From: Pseudomonas sp. B21_DOA
Lineage (GTDB): Bacteria; Pseudomonadota; Gammaproteobacteria; Pseudomonadales; Pseudomonadaceae
Assembly (NCBI GenBank): GCA_030544685.1
Contig: CP086683.1
Span: forward strand, 2,108,001-2,172,000
Reading direction: 5' to 3'
Length of the DNA stretch: 64,000 bases
The position numbers and the translations under genes are program-made. Each line of letters starts with the position of its first letter. The stretch's first letter is position 1. This document shows positions 38,077 to 49,110 of this stretch, in pieces. The notes under the pieces are model-generated. The model was given only the letters and a program-made list of their open reading frames with translations, did not search any database and was not told where the DNA came from.

Positions 38077-39276
38077 TCAGATGGCCCCGTCTTCACGCAG
38101 CCGAGTGATTTGCGCCGCGTCGTAGCCCAGATCGCCAAGCACCTGAGCATTGTGTTCGCCCAACTGCGGCCCCACCCATTCGGACGACCCCGGCGTTTCC
38201 GACAACTTCGGCACGATGCCGGGCATTTTGAAATCCTTGCCGTCCGGCAGCTTGGCATGCAGGAACATTTCCCGCGCCAGGTATTGCGGATCGTTGAACA
38301 TGTCCTCGGCGCTAAAGATCCGGCTGACCGGTACGTCGGCCTGGTTGAGCAAGTCGAGAACAGTCTGCAGCGGTAGGGAATTGACCCAGCGATCGATCAC
38401 GCCATACAACTCGTCGCGGCGACCGTCGCGGCCGTCATTACTGGCCAGCACCGGGTCGTTGGCCAGATCTTCACGGCCAATCACGAGCATGAAGCGTTTG
38501 AAGATCGCATCGCCATTGGCACCGATCTGCACATGCTTGCCGTCGGCGCTGGTGTGGATCGAAGAGGGCGTGATGCCCGGCATGATGTTGCCGCTGCGCT
38601 CGCGGATGAAACCGAAGACGTCGAACTCCGGCACCATGCTTTCCATCATCGCGAAAATGGCTTCGTAGAGCGCAACGTCGACTACTTGGCCCAGTCCGCC
38701 GTTGACCTCGCGATGACGCAGCGCCATCAATGCACCGATCACGCCCCACAGCGCGGCAATCGAATCGCCGATGGAGATCCCGGTGCGCACCGGTGGCCGG
38801 TCTTCGAAGCCGGTGATGTAACGCAGACCGCCCATGGATTCGCCGACCGCGCCAAAACCTGGCTGGTCTTTCATCGGCCCGGTCTGACCGAAGCCGGACA
38901 GACGCACCATCACCAGTTTCGGATTCAGTGCGTGCAGGGTCTCCCAGCTCAGGCCGAGTTTTTCCAGTACGCCGGGTCGGAAGTTTTCGATAAGGATGTC
39001 GGCTTCACTGAGCAGCTTTTTCAGGATCGCCAAACCGTCAGGGTGTTTGAGATTGAGGGTCAGCGACTTCTTGTTGCGCGCCTGGACAAACCACCACAAC
39101 GAGGTGCCTTCGTACAACTTGCGCCACTTGCGCAGGGGATCGCCGCCGTCCGGCGATTCGATCTTGATCACTTCGGCGCCGAATTCGCCGCAAATGCGCG
39201 AGGCAAACGGCCCGGCGATCAGCGTACCCAATTCAATGACTTTCAGACCCGAGAGCGGTTTGCTGGTGAACGGCAT
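38077..39276 (-). CDS. CaiB/BaiF family CoA-transferase
   Basis: This family III CoA-transferase of 399 residues begins MPFTSKPLSGLKVIELGTLI and contains GEFGAEVIKIESPDGGDPLR. The catalytic Asp is expected at GQVVDVALYEAIFAMME. Such enzymes move CoA between organic acids by a ping-pong mechanism. The substrate is not predictable here, and no CoA-pathway partner genes are adjacent. The gene stands alone. Confidence 0.92.
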   Translation of the reverse strand: MPFTSKPLSGLKVIELGTLIAGPFASRICGEFGAEVIKIESPDGGDPLRKWRKLYEGTSLWWFVQARNKKSLTLNLKHPDGLAILKKLLSEADILIENFRPGVLEKLGLSWETLHALNPKLVMVRLSGFGQTGPMKDQPGFGAVGESMGGLRYITGFEDRPPVRTGISIGDSIAALWGVIGALMALRHREVNGGLGQVVDVALYEAIFAMMESMVPEFDVFGFIRERSGNIMPGITPSSIHTSADGKHVQIGANGDAIFKRFMLVIGREDLANDPVLASNDGRDGRRDELYGVIDRWVNSLPLQTVLDLLNQADVPVSRIFSAEDMFNDPQYLAREMFLHAKLPDGKDFKMPGIVPKLSETPGSSEWVGPQLGEHNAQVLGDLGYDAAQITRLREDGAI

Positions 39277-39422
39277 GCGAAATCCTGTAGGACAAGGCTG
39301 AACGGATACAGGGTTTTAACATAGCCGGCTGTCAGACGCCGCAGCTCGATCGCCATCAATTCGATGATTGCCTGTGGCATCGGTTAGACTTGCCGACTTT
39401 CCTCGTATCAAGAAGCCCGTTC

Positions 39423-39965
39423 ATGGCCCAGCCGTCCACTACCTACAAATTCGAACTGAACCTCACCGACCTCGACCGCAGCGTCTACGAAAGCGTCAAG
39501 CAGACCATCGCCCGTCATCCTTCGGAAACCGAAGAGCGTATGACCGTGCGGCTGCTGGCCTACGCACTCTGGTACAACGAGCAGCTGTCGTTCGGCCGTG
39601 GTCTGTCAGACGTAGATGAACCGGCCTTGTGGGAAAAGAGCCTGGACGACCGTGTCCTGCACTGGATCGAAGTCGGCCAGCCGGATGCCGATCGCCTGAC
39701 CTGGTGCTCGCGCCGCACCGAACGCACCAGTCTGCTGGCCTACGGCAGCCTGCGTGTCTGGGAAACCAAGGTGATCCCGGCGATCAAGAACCTGAAAAAC
39801 GTCAACATCGCCGCCGTTCCGCCGGAAGTGCTGGAGACCTTGGCCAAGGACATGCCCCGCGTCATCAAGTGGGACGTGATGATCAGCGAAGGCACGATCT
39901 TCGTCACCGACGACCGCGGTCAGCACGAAGTCCAGTTGCAATGGCTGCAAGGTGAGCGCGGCTGA
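39423..39965 (+). CDS. yaeQ: YaeQ family protein
   Basis: This protein of 180 residues starts at ATG 39423 (MAQPSTTYKFELNLTDLDRS) and matches the family along its length, including RLLAYALWYNEQLSFGRGLS and IKWDVMISEGTIFVTDD. The fold is of PD-(D/E)XK nuclease type. Its role in the cell is uncertain. recJ begins shortly after. Confidence 0.92.
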   Translation: MAQPSTTYKFELNLTDLDRSVYESVKQTIARHPSETEERMTVRLLAYALWYNEQLSFGRGLSDVDEPALWEKSLDDRVLHWIEVGQPDADRLTWCSRRTERTSLLAYGSLRVWETKVIPAIKNLKNVNIAAVPPEVLETLAKDMPRVIKWDVMISEGTIFVTDDRGQHEVQLQWLQGERG

Positions 39966-40020
39966 GGTCGCGACACCGCTGATATTTTCCCACGAATCAA
40001 AGAGAAGCCTCCTTCGCCCC

Positions 40021-41730
40021 ATGCGTATCGAACCTCGTCAACTGCCTGCCACGCTGCCTTTCCTCGGTGATCTGCCGCCACTGCTGACTCGCCTGTACGC
40101 GGCGCGGGGCGTGCAGTCGGAGGCAGAGCTGGACAAGAGTCTGGCGCGCTTGATCCCGTTCCAGCAGCTCAAAGGCATTGATGAGGCGGTCGACCTGCTG
40201 GTGACGGCTCTGGAGCAGCGTCAGCGCATTCTCATTGTTGGCGACTTCGACGCGGACGGCGCCACCGCCAGCACTGTCGGTGTGCTCGGTCTGCGCCTGC
40301 TGGGCGCGGCGCATGTCGATTACCTGGTGCCGAACCGTTTCGAATACGGCTATGGCCTGACGCCGGAAATCGTCGAAGTCGCGCTGACCCGTGAACCGCA
40401 ACTATTGATCACCGTCGATAACGGCATCTCCAGCGTCGAAGGCGTCGCGGCGGCCAAGCGCGCCGGACTGAAGGTATTGATCACCGACCATCACTTGCCC
40501 GGCGATGAACTGCCGCAGGCCGATGCGCTGGTCAATCCGAACCAGCCGGGCTGCGAGTTTCCGAGCAAAGCGCTGGCCGGCGTCGGAGTGATCTTTTACG
40601 TACTCATGGCGTTGCGCGCGCGTCTGCGCAGCCTCGGCTGGTACGAGAGCAAGCCACAACCGAACATCGGCGAACTGCTCGACCTGGTGGCGCTGGGCAG
40701 CGTCGCCGACGTGGTGCCGCTGGATGCCAACAACCGCATCCTTGTGCATCAAGGGCTGGAGCGGATTCGTGCCGGCCGGGCGCGTCCGGGAATCAAGGCG
40801 ATCCTCGAAGTCGCCAAGCGTGACGCGGCGCGGGTCACTTCCACCGACCTGGGTTTCATCGTCGGCCCGCGCTTGAACGCCGCCGGACGTCTGGACGATA
40901 TGAGCCTGGGCATCGAATGCCTGCTCACCGCCGACGCCAATCTGGCGCGGGAAATGGCTGCGCAACTGGACGGCATGAACCAGGATCGCAAATCCATCGA
41001 GCAGGGCATGCAGCGAGAAGCGCTGGCGCAGCTCAAGGATCTGCCGGTCGAGTCGATGCCGTTCGGTCTGTGCCTGTTCGATCCGGAGTGGCATCAGGGT
41101 GTGATCGGCATCCTCGCCTCGCGGATGAAAGAGCGCTATTTCCGCCCGACCATTGCTTTCGCCGATGCCGGTGATGGTCTGCTCAAGGGCTCCGGTCGCT
41201 CGGTGCAGGGTTTCCATATTCGCGATGCGCTGAGCGTGGTCGCGGCGCAGCATCCGAACCTGATCGCCAAGTACGGTGGCCACGCGATGGCCGCTGGTCT
41301 GACCTTGGCGCAGGAAAATTTTCCCTTGTTCGCCGAGGCATTTGACGCCGAAGTACGTAGGCAACTTCGCGAAGAAGACCTCACCGGGCGCATGTTGTCG
41401 GACGGCACGCTGGCCGTCGAAGAGTTCCACCTCGAACTGGCCCGCGCCTTGCGCCACGCCGGGCCATGGGGTCAGCACTTTCCTGAGCCGCTGTTTCATG
41501 GCGTGTTCCAGTTGGTCGAGCAGCGCGTGGTTGGCGAGCGGCATTTGAAAGTGGTGCTGAAAAGCGAATGCGGTTCGGTGAAGCTCGATGGCATCGCGTT
41601 TGGCATTGATCGCGATGTGTGGCCGAACCCGACGATTCAATGGGTTGAACTGGCTTACAAGCTCGACGTTAACGAGTTTCGCGGCAACGAGACGGTGCAG
41701 CTGATGATTGCTCATATCGAACCGCGTTAA
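40021..41730 (+). CDS. recJ: Single-stranded-DNA-specific 5'-3' exonuclease RecJ
   Basis: This protein of 569 residues starts at ATG 40021 (MRIEPRQLPATLPFLGDLPP). The frame extends upstream to 39952 but that part overlaps yaeQ. DHH phosphoesterase motifs are intact: LIVGDFDADGATASTVG, LITVDNGISSVEG, LITDHHLPG and ALGSVADVVPLDANNR. The DHHA1 part has KYGGHAMAAGLTL. It acts in recombination and mismatch repair. Confidence 0.96.
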   Translation: MRIEPRQLPATLPFLGDLPPLLTRLYAARGVQSEAELDKSLARLIPFQQLKGIDEAVDLLVTALEQRQRILIVGDFDADGATASTVGVLGLRLLGAAHVDYLVPNRFEYGYGLTPEIVEVALTREPQLLITVDNGISSVEGVAAAKRAGLKVLITDHHLPGDELPQADALVNPNQPGCEFPSKALAGVGVIFYVLMALRARLRSLGWYESKPQPNIGELLDLVALGSVADVVPLDANNRILVHQGLERIRAGRARPGIKAILEVAKRDAARVTSTDLGFIVGPRLNAAGRLDDMSLGIECLLTADANLAREMAAQLDGMNQDRKSIEQGMQREALAQLKDLPVESMPFGLCLFDPEWHQGVIGILASRMKERYFRPTIAFADAGDGLLKGSGRSVQGFHIRDALSVVAAQHPNLIAKYGGHAMAAGLTLAQENFPLFAEAFDAEVRRQLREEDLTGRMLSDGTLAVEEFHLELARALRHAGPWGQHFPEPLFHGVFQLVEQRVVGERHLKVVLKSECGSVKLDGIAFGIDRDVWPNPTIQWVELAYKLDVNEFRGNETVQLMIAHIEPR

Positions 41731-41734
41731 GCCA

Positions 41735-41797
41735 TTCGCGAGCAGGCTCGCTCCCACAGGTACGGTGCTGCCTTGTGGGAGCGAGCCTGCTCGCGAA
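41735..41797. repeat. REP inverted pair
   Basis: The 23-base arms at 41735-41757 and 41775-41797 start five bases after the recJ stop and probably form the end of its transcript. Confidence 0.95.
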
Positions 41798-41996
41798 AGC
41801 GTCCTTTCACACACTGAATTACTCTGAACCCTCCGTCATCTCCGGTTGTCGACTAGGCTCTAAGCACTGCTTGATTGGCCTTGTGACGTCTTGTCGAATT
41901 TTTGCCCGCGGGGGCGGGTGCTGCACCCTTTTTCTGTCACTCGTCGACTTTTCAAACAGAACCCTGGAGCCTGCCCACTGATTCGAGAGGTGCCCC

Positions 41997-43103
41997 ATGA
42001 GTCTGCTGCTTGAACCCTTTACTCTTCGCCAACTGACCCTGCCCAACCGCATCGCCGTGTCGCCGATGTGCCAGTACTCCAGCGTCGACGGCCTGGCCAA
42101 CGACTGGCATCTGGTGCACCTGGGCAGCCGCGCGGTGGGCGGTGCCGGTCTGGTTTTCACCGAAGCCACGGCAGTTACCGCCGACGGGCGCATCACCGCC
42201 GAAGACCTCGGTCTGTGGAACGACGAACAGATCGAACCGCTGCAACGCATCACTCGCTTCATCACCGCCCAGGGCGCGGTCGCCGGCATTCAGCTGGCCC
42301 ACGCTGGGCGCAAGGCCAGCACCCACCGGCCGTGGATCGGCAAGCATGGCAGCGTCAAACCCGAAGACGGCGGCTGGACCCCGGTCGGGCCATCGCCGAT
42401 TGCCTTCGATCCGCAACACACTCAACCGAAGCAGCTGGATGAAAGGCAGATCGCCGAAATTATTCAGGCCTTCGTCGACGCGGCCAAACGAGCGCTGACG
42501 GCTGGGTTCAGCGTGGTTGAAGTGCATGCCGCGCACGGTTATCTGCTGCATCAGTTTCTTTCGCCGCTGAGCAATCAACGCCGCGATCAATACGGTGGTT
42601 CGTTCGAAAACCGCATCCGCCTGGTGCTGCAAGTCACCGAAGCGGTGAGGGCGGTGTGGCCGGAGGAATTGCCGGTGTTTGTCCGCGTCTCGGCAACCGA
42701 TTGGGTTGAAGACGGCTGGAATCCGGATGAGACCGTGGAGCTGGCGCGTCGCCTGCACACGCTGGGCGCCGATCTCATTGACGTGTCTTCAGGAGGGACA
42801 GCTGCAAACGCGGAAATTCCGGTTGGACCCGGATATCAGACGCGCTTTGCCGAGCGGGTACGCAAAGAGTCAGGCATCGCCACCGGCACTGTCGGCATGA
42901 TTACCGAGCCTGCCCAGGCCGAGCACATCCTGCGCACCTGTCAGGCCGATATCATTTTCCTCGCCCGGGAACTGCTGCGTGACCCGTACTGGCCGTTGCA
43001 TGCCGATGACGATCTGGGTGGACGCAAAGCGGTGTGGCCGGCGCAGTATCAGCGGGCGACCCATCGGGATCAGCCGATTCATGAATCGGATTTGCGTGAT
43101 TGA
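41997..43103 (+). CDS. Old yellow enzyme family NADH:flavin oxidoreductase
   Basis: This FMN barrel protein of 368 residues starts MSLLLEPFTLRQLTLPNRIA. The active-site Cys in SPMCQYSSVDG and the substrate-binding His residues in VHAAHGYLLHQFLSPLSN put it in the YqjM/XenA branch of ene-reductases. It reduces activated double bonds using NAD(P)H. The natural substrate is unknown. A terminator follows. Confidence 0.92.
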   Translation: MSLLLEPFTLRQLTLPNRIAVSPMCQYSSVDGLANDWHLVHLGSRAVGGAGLVFTEATAVTADGRITAEDLGLWNDEQIEPLQRITRFITAQGAVAGIQLAHAGRKASTHRPWIGKHGSVKPEDGGWTPVGPSPIAFDPQHTQPKQLDERQIAEIIQAFVDAAKRALTAGFSVVEVHAAHGYLLHQFLSPLSNQRRDQYGGSFENRIRLVLQVTEAVRAVWPEELPVFVRVSATDWVEDGWNPDETVELARRLHTLGADLIDVSSGGTAANAEIPVGPGYQTRFAERVRKESGIATGTVGMITEPAQAEHILRTCQADIIFLARELLRDPYWPLHADDDLGGRKAVWPAQYQRATHRDQPIHESDLRD

Positions 43104-43120
43104 GTCAGTCGAGATAAAGC

Positions 43121-43156
43121 AAAAAGCCCCGGTCAGTGATGGCCGGGGCTTTTTTC
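43121..43156 (+). terminator. Terminator after the ene-reductase gene
   Basis: AAAAAGCCCCGG pairs with CCGGGGCTTTTTT around a ten-base loop, 18 bases after the stop. Confidence 0.92.
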
Positions 43157-43190
43157 GTCTGGTTGTCTTTGTTGCCGTGCTGGCGCCATC

Positions 43191-43274
43191 GTTGGCAAGC
43201 CAGCTCCCACAGGTTTGGTGGCGTACGCGAAATTTATGCTCGACACCATTCATTGTGGGAGCTGGCTTGCCAGC
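43191..43274. repeat. Inverted pair of GTTGGCAAGCCAGCTCCCAC repeats
   Basis: Arms at 43191-43210 and 43255-43274 match with one mismatch. The sequence is a variant of the REP family with GGCAAGCC in place of GCGAGCAGGC. Confidence 0.88.
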
Positions 43275-43303
43275 GATGAGGTCCGCGCAGGCGCCTCAAA
43301 TCT

Positions 43304-44931
43304 TCAAGGGTATTTGCGCTTGTCCGGCGCTGGCGGGAAGTACTGGTACAACCAGGTCTCACTTAAGGTGCGGTCGTTGGTACGAATGAACAGGCGCAGT
43401 TCCACGGGCTCGACACTGTCATTGGTCGGGTACCAGTCGAACAGGATCCGGTAACCCTTGATGTCGTCCAGCACCAGCACGCTGAAATCCTGCACCTTGC
43501 CGTTCGAGCAGGTCACCACCGGTTCGATCCCGATGCCCTGCGGCAAACGTTCCAGCCCGCCGCCGGTGAAATCCACGGCAAAGCGGCGTGCCCACACCTC
43601 TGGGTAATGTTCGCCCGGTGCCCAGCCTTCGGTGAAACCGCCCATGCCGGAACGGGTCGCGTGCACCCGCGCCAAAGGCGTACCCACTGGCGGCAGTGCG
43701 CTCCAGTAGAGCTTGTAGCCATAATTGAGCGAGTCCCCGGCAGCCACGGGTTTTTCGGCGTCCAGAACGCGACGATGTTGTCCAGCGTCTCGCCGGTGGT
43801 AGGAATTTCCAGCAGATCGATAGAGCCTTCGCCCCATGCGGTCGTCGGCTCTACCCACAGGCTCGGACGCTTGCTGTACCAGTCGACGGTGTCCTGATAG
43901 TTGGCAAATTCGTGATCGGTCTGCACCAGACCGAAACCCTTCGGATCCGTATCGGCGAACGCATTGAACTGCAGGGTGGCCGGGTTGTTCAGCGGGCGGC
44001 AGATCCACTCGCCGTTGCCGCGCCACATGGCCAGGCGATCCGAGTCATGAATCTGCGGGTGGATGGTGTCGCACATGCGCCGTTCGTGGGTGCCACAGCT
44101 GAACATGCTGGTCATCGGCGAAATGCCCAGCTGTTCAATGGCGGTACGCGCATTAATGTGCGCGTCGATTTCCATGACCACCCGTTCCGCCTGGCAATCG
44201 ATGTCGAAACGATAGGCACCGGTCGCGCTCGGCGAATCGAGCAAGGCGTAGACCACAAAGCGTGTGGCGTTCTTGTCCGGCGTCTCGAACCAGAACTTGG
44301 TGAAGTCGGGAAACTCTTCGCGCTTCTTCGCGTAGGTATCAATGGCCAGGCCGCGCGCGGAGAGGCCATATTGGCCAGTAGCATCGACCGCACGGAAATA
44401 GCTGGCGCCGAGAAACGACACCACGTCATGCCGATCCAGCTCCGGTGCCTTGAACAGTTTGAAGCCGGCAAAACCCAGATCGCCCTTGAGCTGCTGGGTG
44501 TCGACCGAAGTGTTCTCATAATTGAACAGCGCCGGGCGGAAATGCACCTCGCGCGCCATGCGCGTCTTCGGATCAACGCTGTACATGCGCACCGGCTGAC
44601 GGAAACCCATGCCGACGTGGAAGAACTGCACGTCCAGCTGACCTTTGTTTTCCTTCCACAAGGAATGCTCGCCGTCGTAGCGGATCGCGTTGAAATTCTG
44701 CGGAGTCATGGTTGCCAGGGTTGGCGGCAACACCTGTTTCGTATCCTGATAGGCGTTGCCGGCGAGCTGCTTGGCCTGGCGCTTCAACGATTCGAAATCA
44801 AAGGCCTGAGCCTCGCCATCGGCGGCGCCGCCATTGGCTGCCCAGGCGCGGGCGGCTAGCAGGCCCGACGCGGAAAGACCGGTATAGGCCGCAATGGCCA
44901 TGGACGCTTTGAGCAAATTCCTGCGGTGCAT
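43304..44931 (-). CDS. opgD: Periplasmic glucan biosynthesis protein D (one frameshift)
   Basis: This protein of about 542 residues starts at ATG 44931 with a twin-arginine signal ([20 protein letters not shown], cleavage after AWA). The mature protein is OpgD/MdoD, which shapes osmoregulated periplasmic glucans. Typical parts are [20 protein letters not shown] and GPQ-like [19 protein letters not shown]. The C-terminal part is in another frame from FWTP on. One G restored near 43756 gives [20 protein letters not shown] and continues to [10 protein letters not shown]. No opgG or opgH gene is adjacent. Confidence 0.93.
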
Positions 44932-45334
44932 AAATACAACCTGTCGTGTGCAATCCAGCGCCGTTCCTGGCACCTGTCGGATCGGAAATTACGGTTCGGT
45001 CATGCCTTCGGCCAAACGCAACGGACTATAAACAGATGCCCGCTAGCTTAATCGGTTCGATTGTCGGGCAAAAAGGCTTGTTTGCGTTGCGTCATCTGGC
45101 AATGAAACAAGACATGTCTGTAATTTTTCTGACAGGGCTCTCTGATTTAGAGGGCATATCTGCTTTTTTCGATTAATTACTCTAAAAACCACTTTTCAAC
45201 GCCGATTTAATTCCTATTCTATGGGCAAGACCGGATACAAGCCTTCGTGCCGGCGGGGCACACGACGCTGCTCGAAGAGGCAGGGCGATGTGAGGTTCAG
45301 CAGTTTCTTGACTCAATAGAGAAGGACATCGTCC
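44932..45334. other. Intergenic region opgD / small protein gene
   Basis: It contains an AT-rich stretch (45090-45220) with AGCTTAATCGGTTCGATTGT and the likely promoter of the downstream small gene (TTTAATTCCTATTCTATGGG near 45207). There are no clear genes. Confidence 0.4.
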
Positions 45335-45520
45335 ATGGCAAAAATACAAGGCATCACCGAAATGTTGGGCATTTTTCCTTGCTTGGGCGGCGGGCGCAGA
45401 AGACGTCGTCTCAATTCCGAGGAGTTGAAGTTGGTGGAGCGTTACCGAGAGTTGTCGGAGAGCGACCGGATCGCCATGCGCTATCTGGTGGATGCGATGC
45501 GGAGTGTTTCGCGGTTTTAA
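45335..45520 (+). CDS. Small conserved basic protein, function unknown
   Basis: The protein of 61 residues starts MAKIQGITEMLGIFPCLGGG, followed by five consecutive Arg and a helical tail ending MRYLVDAMRSVSRF. AAGGA lies eight bases upstream of the ATG. I recall near-identical short proteins in other fluorescent pseudomonads, so it is probably a real gene. The run RRRRR and the small size might suit nucleic-acid or membrane binding, but no function is known. Confidence 0.65.
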   Translation: MAKIQGITEMLGIFPCLGGGRRRRRLNSEELKLVERYRELSESDRIAMRYLVDAMRSVSRF

Positions 45521-45578
45521 CGTAAGGGCACAGTGAGAGCCTTTTGGCTTTTGCAGTCGCCCATTTATTCAACCTGCC

Positions 45579-45605
45579 AGCGTCGGCATCGACGATGCCG
45601 ACGCT
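45579..45605. repeat. 13-base perfect palindrome
   Basis: AGCGTCGGCATCG and its exact complement are separated by a single base. There is no following T run, so it is not a standard terminator. Confidence 0.8.
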
Positions 45606-45694
45606 AGTTGCTTTAAGCGTTTTTGTTTTGGTGAAGGTGCCGAGGCAAAAATGCTTCGTAGAGCCGGTTTCCGTTCTGGAGCCGAGGTGACACT

Positions 45695-45758
45695 TTCGCG
45701 AGCAGGCTCGCTCCCACAGGGAATAGAGATCAAATGTGGGGGCGAGCCTGCTCGCGAA
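45695..45758. repeat. REP inverted pair
   Basis: Arms at 45695-45717 and 45736-45758 match except for one G/A difference. They lie just beyond the 3' end of patD. Confidence 0.93.
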
Positions 45759-45769
45759 GTTTCTGGATC

Positions 45770-47194
45770 CTAGTGCTTGAACATCACATGCCGAACCGTG
45801 GTGTAGTCCTCCAGCCCAAACATGGACATGTCCTTGCCGTAGCCGGACAGTTTCTGACCGCCGTGGGGCATTTCACTGACGAGCATGAAGTGAGTATTCA
45901 CCCATGTGCAGCCGTACTGCAAGCGCGCCGACAGACGATGCGCGCGTCCCACATCGCAAGTCCACACGGATGACGCCAGGCCGTAGTCCGAATCGTTGGC
46001 CCACTCCAGCGCCTGTGCTTCCTCGGTAAATTTCGTCACCGAAACCACCGGCCCGAATACTTCACGGCGGACGATTTCGTCATCCTGCTGCGCGTCGGCC
46101 AATACCGTTGGTTCGAAGAAGAAACCATCGCCGTCGACCGATTTGCCACCAGTGATCAGGCGAATGTGCGGTTGTGCCACGGCGCGTTCGACGAACCCGG
46201 CAACACGGTCGCGATGTTGCGCGGTGATCAATGGGCCGAGTTCGGTTGAGGGATCGTCCTGCAAGCCGTACTTGATGCTGCTGACCGCCGCGCCGAGCTT
46301 TTCGACGAACATGTCGTAGATGCCTTGCTGCGCGTAGATCCGGCACGCAGCGGTGCAATCCTGACCGGCGTTGTAGAAGCCGAAGGTACGTATACCTTCC
46401 ACCGCCGCGTCGATATCGGCATCGTCAAAGATGATTACCGGCGCCTTGCCGCCGAGTTCCATGTGCATGCGTTTAACGCTATCGGCGGTGCTGGAAATGA
46501 TGTTGGCGCCGGTGGCGATCGAACCGGTCAGGGAAACCATGCGCACTTTCGGATGATTCACCAGTGGACTGCCCACCGTAGGACCGCGACCGAATACCAG
46601 ATTGAGCACGCCGGCCGGGAAGATTTCCGACGCCAGTTCGGCCAGACGCAACGCGGTCAGCGGAGTTTGTTCCGACGGTTTGAGCACCACCGTATTACCG
46701 GCAGCCAACGCCGGAGCGATTTTCCAGGCGACCATCATCAGCGGGTAGTTCCACGGTGCGATGGAGGCGATTACACCAACCGGATCGCGGCGAATCATCG
46801 AGGTATGCCCGGGCAAGTATTCGCCAGCGGCCGAACCGCCCATGCAACGACTGGCGCCGGCGAAGAAGCGGAACACGTCGGCAATCGCCGGAATCTCGTC
46901 GTTGAACGCGGCGCTGTAGGGTTTGCCGCAGTTGTCGGATTCCAGTTTCGCCAGTTCCTCGCCGTGGGCTTCGATGGCGTCGGCGAGTTTGAGCAGCAGC
47001 AGCGAGCGGTCTTTCGGAACAGTTTGTGACCACTCGGCGAAGGCGTTGTCGGCGGCACGCACGGCGGCATCGACCTGGGCTTCGCTGGCTTCGTTGATCT
47101 CCACCAGTATTTCGCCCCGCGCAGGGTTGAGCACCGGCTGCGCCGGGCCTTCGCCGTCGACCAGTTGGCCGTTGATCAAGAGTCTGGTTTGCAT
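45770..47194 (-). CDS. patD: Gamma-aminobutyraldehyde dehydrogenase
   Basis: This aldehyde dehydrogenase of 474 residues starts [20 protein letters not shown]. The Rossmann and catalytic motifs are [36 protein letters not shown] with the general base Glu, and [16 protein letters not shown] with the catalytic Cys. It matches E. coli YdcW/PatD, which oxidises 4-aminobutanal from putrescine to GABA. The four ABC-transporter genes upstream in the same direction are homologues of ydcSTUV, which supports the assignment. Confidence 0.9.
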   Translation of the reverse strand: MQTRLLINGQLVDGEGPAQPVLNPARGEILVEINEASEAQVDAAVRAADNAFAEWSQTVPKDRSLLLLKLADAIEAHGEELAKLESDNCGKPYSAAFNDEIPAIADVFRFFAGASRCMGGSAAGEYLPGHTSMIRRDPVGVIASIAPWNYPLMMVAWKIAPALAAGNTVVLKPSEQTPLTALRLAELASEIFPAGVLNLVFGRGPTVGSPLVNHPKVRMVSLTGSIATGANIISSTADSVKRMHMELGGKAPVIIFDDADIDAAVEGIRTFGFYNAGQDCTAACRIYAQQGIYDMFVEKLGAAVSSIKYGLQDDPSTELGPLITAQHRDRVAGFVERAVAQPHIRLITGGKSVDGDGFFFEPTVLADAQQDDEIVRREVFGPVVSVTKFTEEAQALEWANDSDYGLASSVWTCDVGRAHRLSARLQYGCTWVNTHFMLVSEMPHGGQKLSGYGKDMSMFGLEDYTTVRHVMFKH

Positions 47195-47247
47195 GGGTTT
47201 GTCCTCTTTACAGCAACTGTTGTTTTCCTGAATAAACCGGGACCCTG

Positions 47248-47335
47248 TGGGAGCGAGCCTGCTCGCGAAAGCGCTGTGTCAGTCGACATCAACGTTGGAT
47301 GTGCCGGCCACTTCGCGAGCGGGCTCGCTCCCACA
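47248..47335. repeat. REP inverted pair inside the ydcV-patD spacer
   Basis: GTGGGAGCGAGCCTGCTCGC (47248-47270) faces TTCGCGAGCGGGCTCGCTCC (47313-47335). The arms enclose 42 bases between patD and ydcV of one operon. Confidence 0.9.
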
Positions 47336-47359
47336 AGGAAAACGGTGTCTGTCAGATAT

Positions 47360-48184
47360 TTATTTCCCGCCACTCCCCGCCACGCTCTCGCCCCCTCGCG
47401 TCAAGTAATACGCGCCGAGAATCGGCAACATCGTCACGATCATCACCAGCATCGCCACGACATTGGTCACCGGCACATCCCGTGGGCGGCTCAACTGATT
47501 GAGCAGCCACAACGGCAACGTGCGTTCATGCCCGGCGGTGAATGTGGTGACTATGATTTCATCGAACGACAACGCCAACGCCAGCATGCCACCCGCCAGC
47601 ATCGCTGAGCCGAGGTTCGGCAGGATGATGTAGCGGAAGGTCTGCCAGCCGTCGGCGCCGAGATCCATCGACGCTTCGATCAAACTGTGTGAAGTGCGGC
47701 GCAGGCGAGCGATAACGTTGTTGTAGACGATCACCACGCAGAAGGTCGCATGGCCGACGATGATGGTGAACATCCCCGGCTCGATGCCCAGCGACTTGAA
47801 CGTCGCCAGCAAGGCGATCCCGGTGATGATCCCCGGCAGCGCAATCGGCAGGATCAGCATCAGCGAAATGCCCTGTTTGCCGAAAAAGTCCCGCCGGTAC
47901 AACGCCGCCGACGCCAACGTGCCAAGCACCATTGCGATCAGCGTAGCGATGGCGGCGATCTGCAGCGACAGCTTGATTGCCTCCAAAACATCCGGCCGGG
48001 AAAACGCCACGCTGAACCAGCGCAGGGTGAAGCCCTTCGGCGGAAAACTGAACGCGGCTTCTTCGGTGTTGAAGGCATAGAGAAAGATGATCAGGATCGG
48101 GAAGTGCAGAAACACCAGCCCACCCCAGGCTGCGATTTTCAAACCCAAAGACGCACGCCCTTGTGCTGAAGCGTCAGAGCGCAT
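47360..48184 (-). CDS. ydcV: ABC transporter permease (polyamine type)
   Basis: This protein of 274 residues, started at ATG 48184 ([20 protein letters not shown]), overlaps the ydcU stop by 11 bases. It has six membrane segments and the EAA loop [20 protein letters not shown]. It belongs to the PotC-like permeases. With YdcU it forms the channel of the importer. Confidence 0.88.
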   Translation of the reverse strand: MRSDASAQGRASLGLKIAAWGGLVFLHFPILIIFLYAFNTEEAAFSFPPKGFTLRWFSVAFSRPDVLEAIKLSLQIAAIATLIAMVLGTLASAALYRRDFFGKQGISLMLILPIALPGIITGIALLATFKSLGIEPGMFTIIVGHATFCVVIVYNNVIARLRRTSHSLIEASMDLGADGWQTFRYIILPNLGSAMLAGGMLALALSFDEIIVTTFTAGHERTLPLWLLNQLSRPRDVPVTNVVAMLVMIVTMLPILGAYYLTRGGESVAGSGGK

Positions 48185-49109
48185 CGAAGGCCCCCAGACG
48201 TTTGACGATGGCCAGGTAAACCGCAATCAGCACGATCGGCACCAGCGTAAACGCCGCCGCCATTGGCATATTGCCAATCGCCCCTTGCTGCGCGTACACC
48301 ATGCTGCCAATGAAGTAGCCCGGCGGGCCGACCAGTTGCGGCACGATGAAGTCGCCCAGGGTCAGCGAAAAAGTGAAGATCGAACCCGCCGCAATTCCCG
48401 GAATCGACAAAGGCAAGATCACTTGCATAAAGGTCTGACGCGGTTTGGCGCCAAGGTCTGCGGAGGCCTGCAACAGCGACGGCGGCAAACGCTCCAGCGA
48501 GGCCTGGATTGGCAGGATCATGAACGGCAGCCAGATGTAGACGAACACCATGAACCGCCCCAAGTGCGAGGTCGACAGAGTGCTGCCGCCGACACCGGGA
48601 ATCCCCAGAACCATCTGCAACAGCGGCTCCAGACCCAGGTGCTGAACGAACCATTGCGCCACGCCGCCCTTGGCCAGCAGCAGCGTCCACGCGTAAGCCT
48701 TGACGATGTAACTGGCCCACATCGGCAGCATCACCGCGATGTAGAAAAACGCCTTGGTCTTGCCCGTGGTATAGCGCGCCATGTAGTAGGCGATCGGAAA
48801 TGCAACGATGGCGCTGGCGATCGAGACGACGATCGCCATGCTCAGCGTGCGCAGGATGATGTCAAAGTTCGACGGCTGGAACAGCGCGGCAAAATTGGCC
48901 AGCGTCAGGTCCGGCGTGACCGCCATGGTGAAGTCGTCGAAGGTGTAGAAACCCTGCCACAACAGCATCAGCAACGAGCCGAGATAGATCGCGCCGAACC
49001 ACAGCAGCGGCGGCACCAGCAGCATCGACAGGTACAGGTTGGGCTTGCGATAGAGCAGGTTGGAAAACCTGCGCAGCGGTGGCGACGAAGTCATCACGAG
49101 GGCGCTCAT
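48174..49109 (-). CDS. ydcU: ABC transporter permease (polyamine type)
   Basis: This PotB-like permease of 311 residues is started at ATG 49109 ([20 protein letters not shown]), one base after the ydcT stop codon. The frame upstream has no support. Membrane segments include [20 protein letters not shown], and the EAA loop is [20 protein letters not shown]. Confidence 0.88.
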   Translation of the reverse strand: MSALVMTSSPPLRRFSNLLYRKPNLYLSMLLVPPLLWFGAIYLGSLLMLLWQGFYTFDDFTMAVTPDLTLANFAALFQPSNFDIILRTLSMAIVVSIASAIVAFPIAYYMARYTTGKTKAFFYIAVMLPMWASYIVKAYAWTLLLAKGGVAQWFVQHLGLEPLLQMVLGIPGVGGSTLSTSHLGRFMVFVYIWLPFMILPIQASLERLPPSLLQASADLGAKPRQTFMQVILPLSIPGIAAGSIFTFSLTLGDFIVPQLVGPPGYFIGSMVYAQQGAIGNMPMAAAFTLVPIVLIAVYLAIVKRLGAFDAL

Positions 49110-49110
49110 G

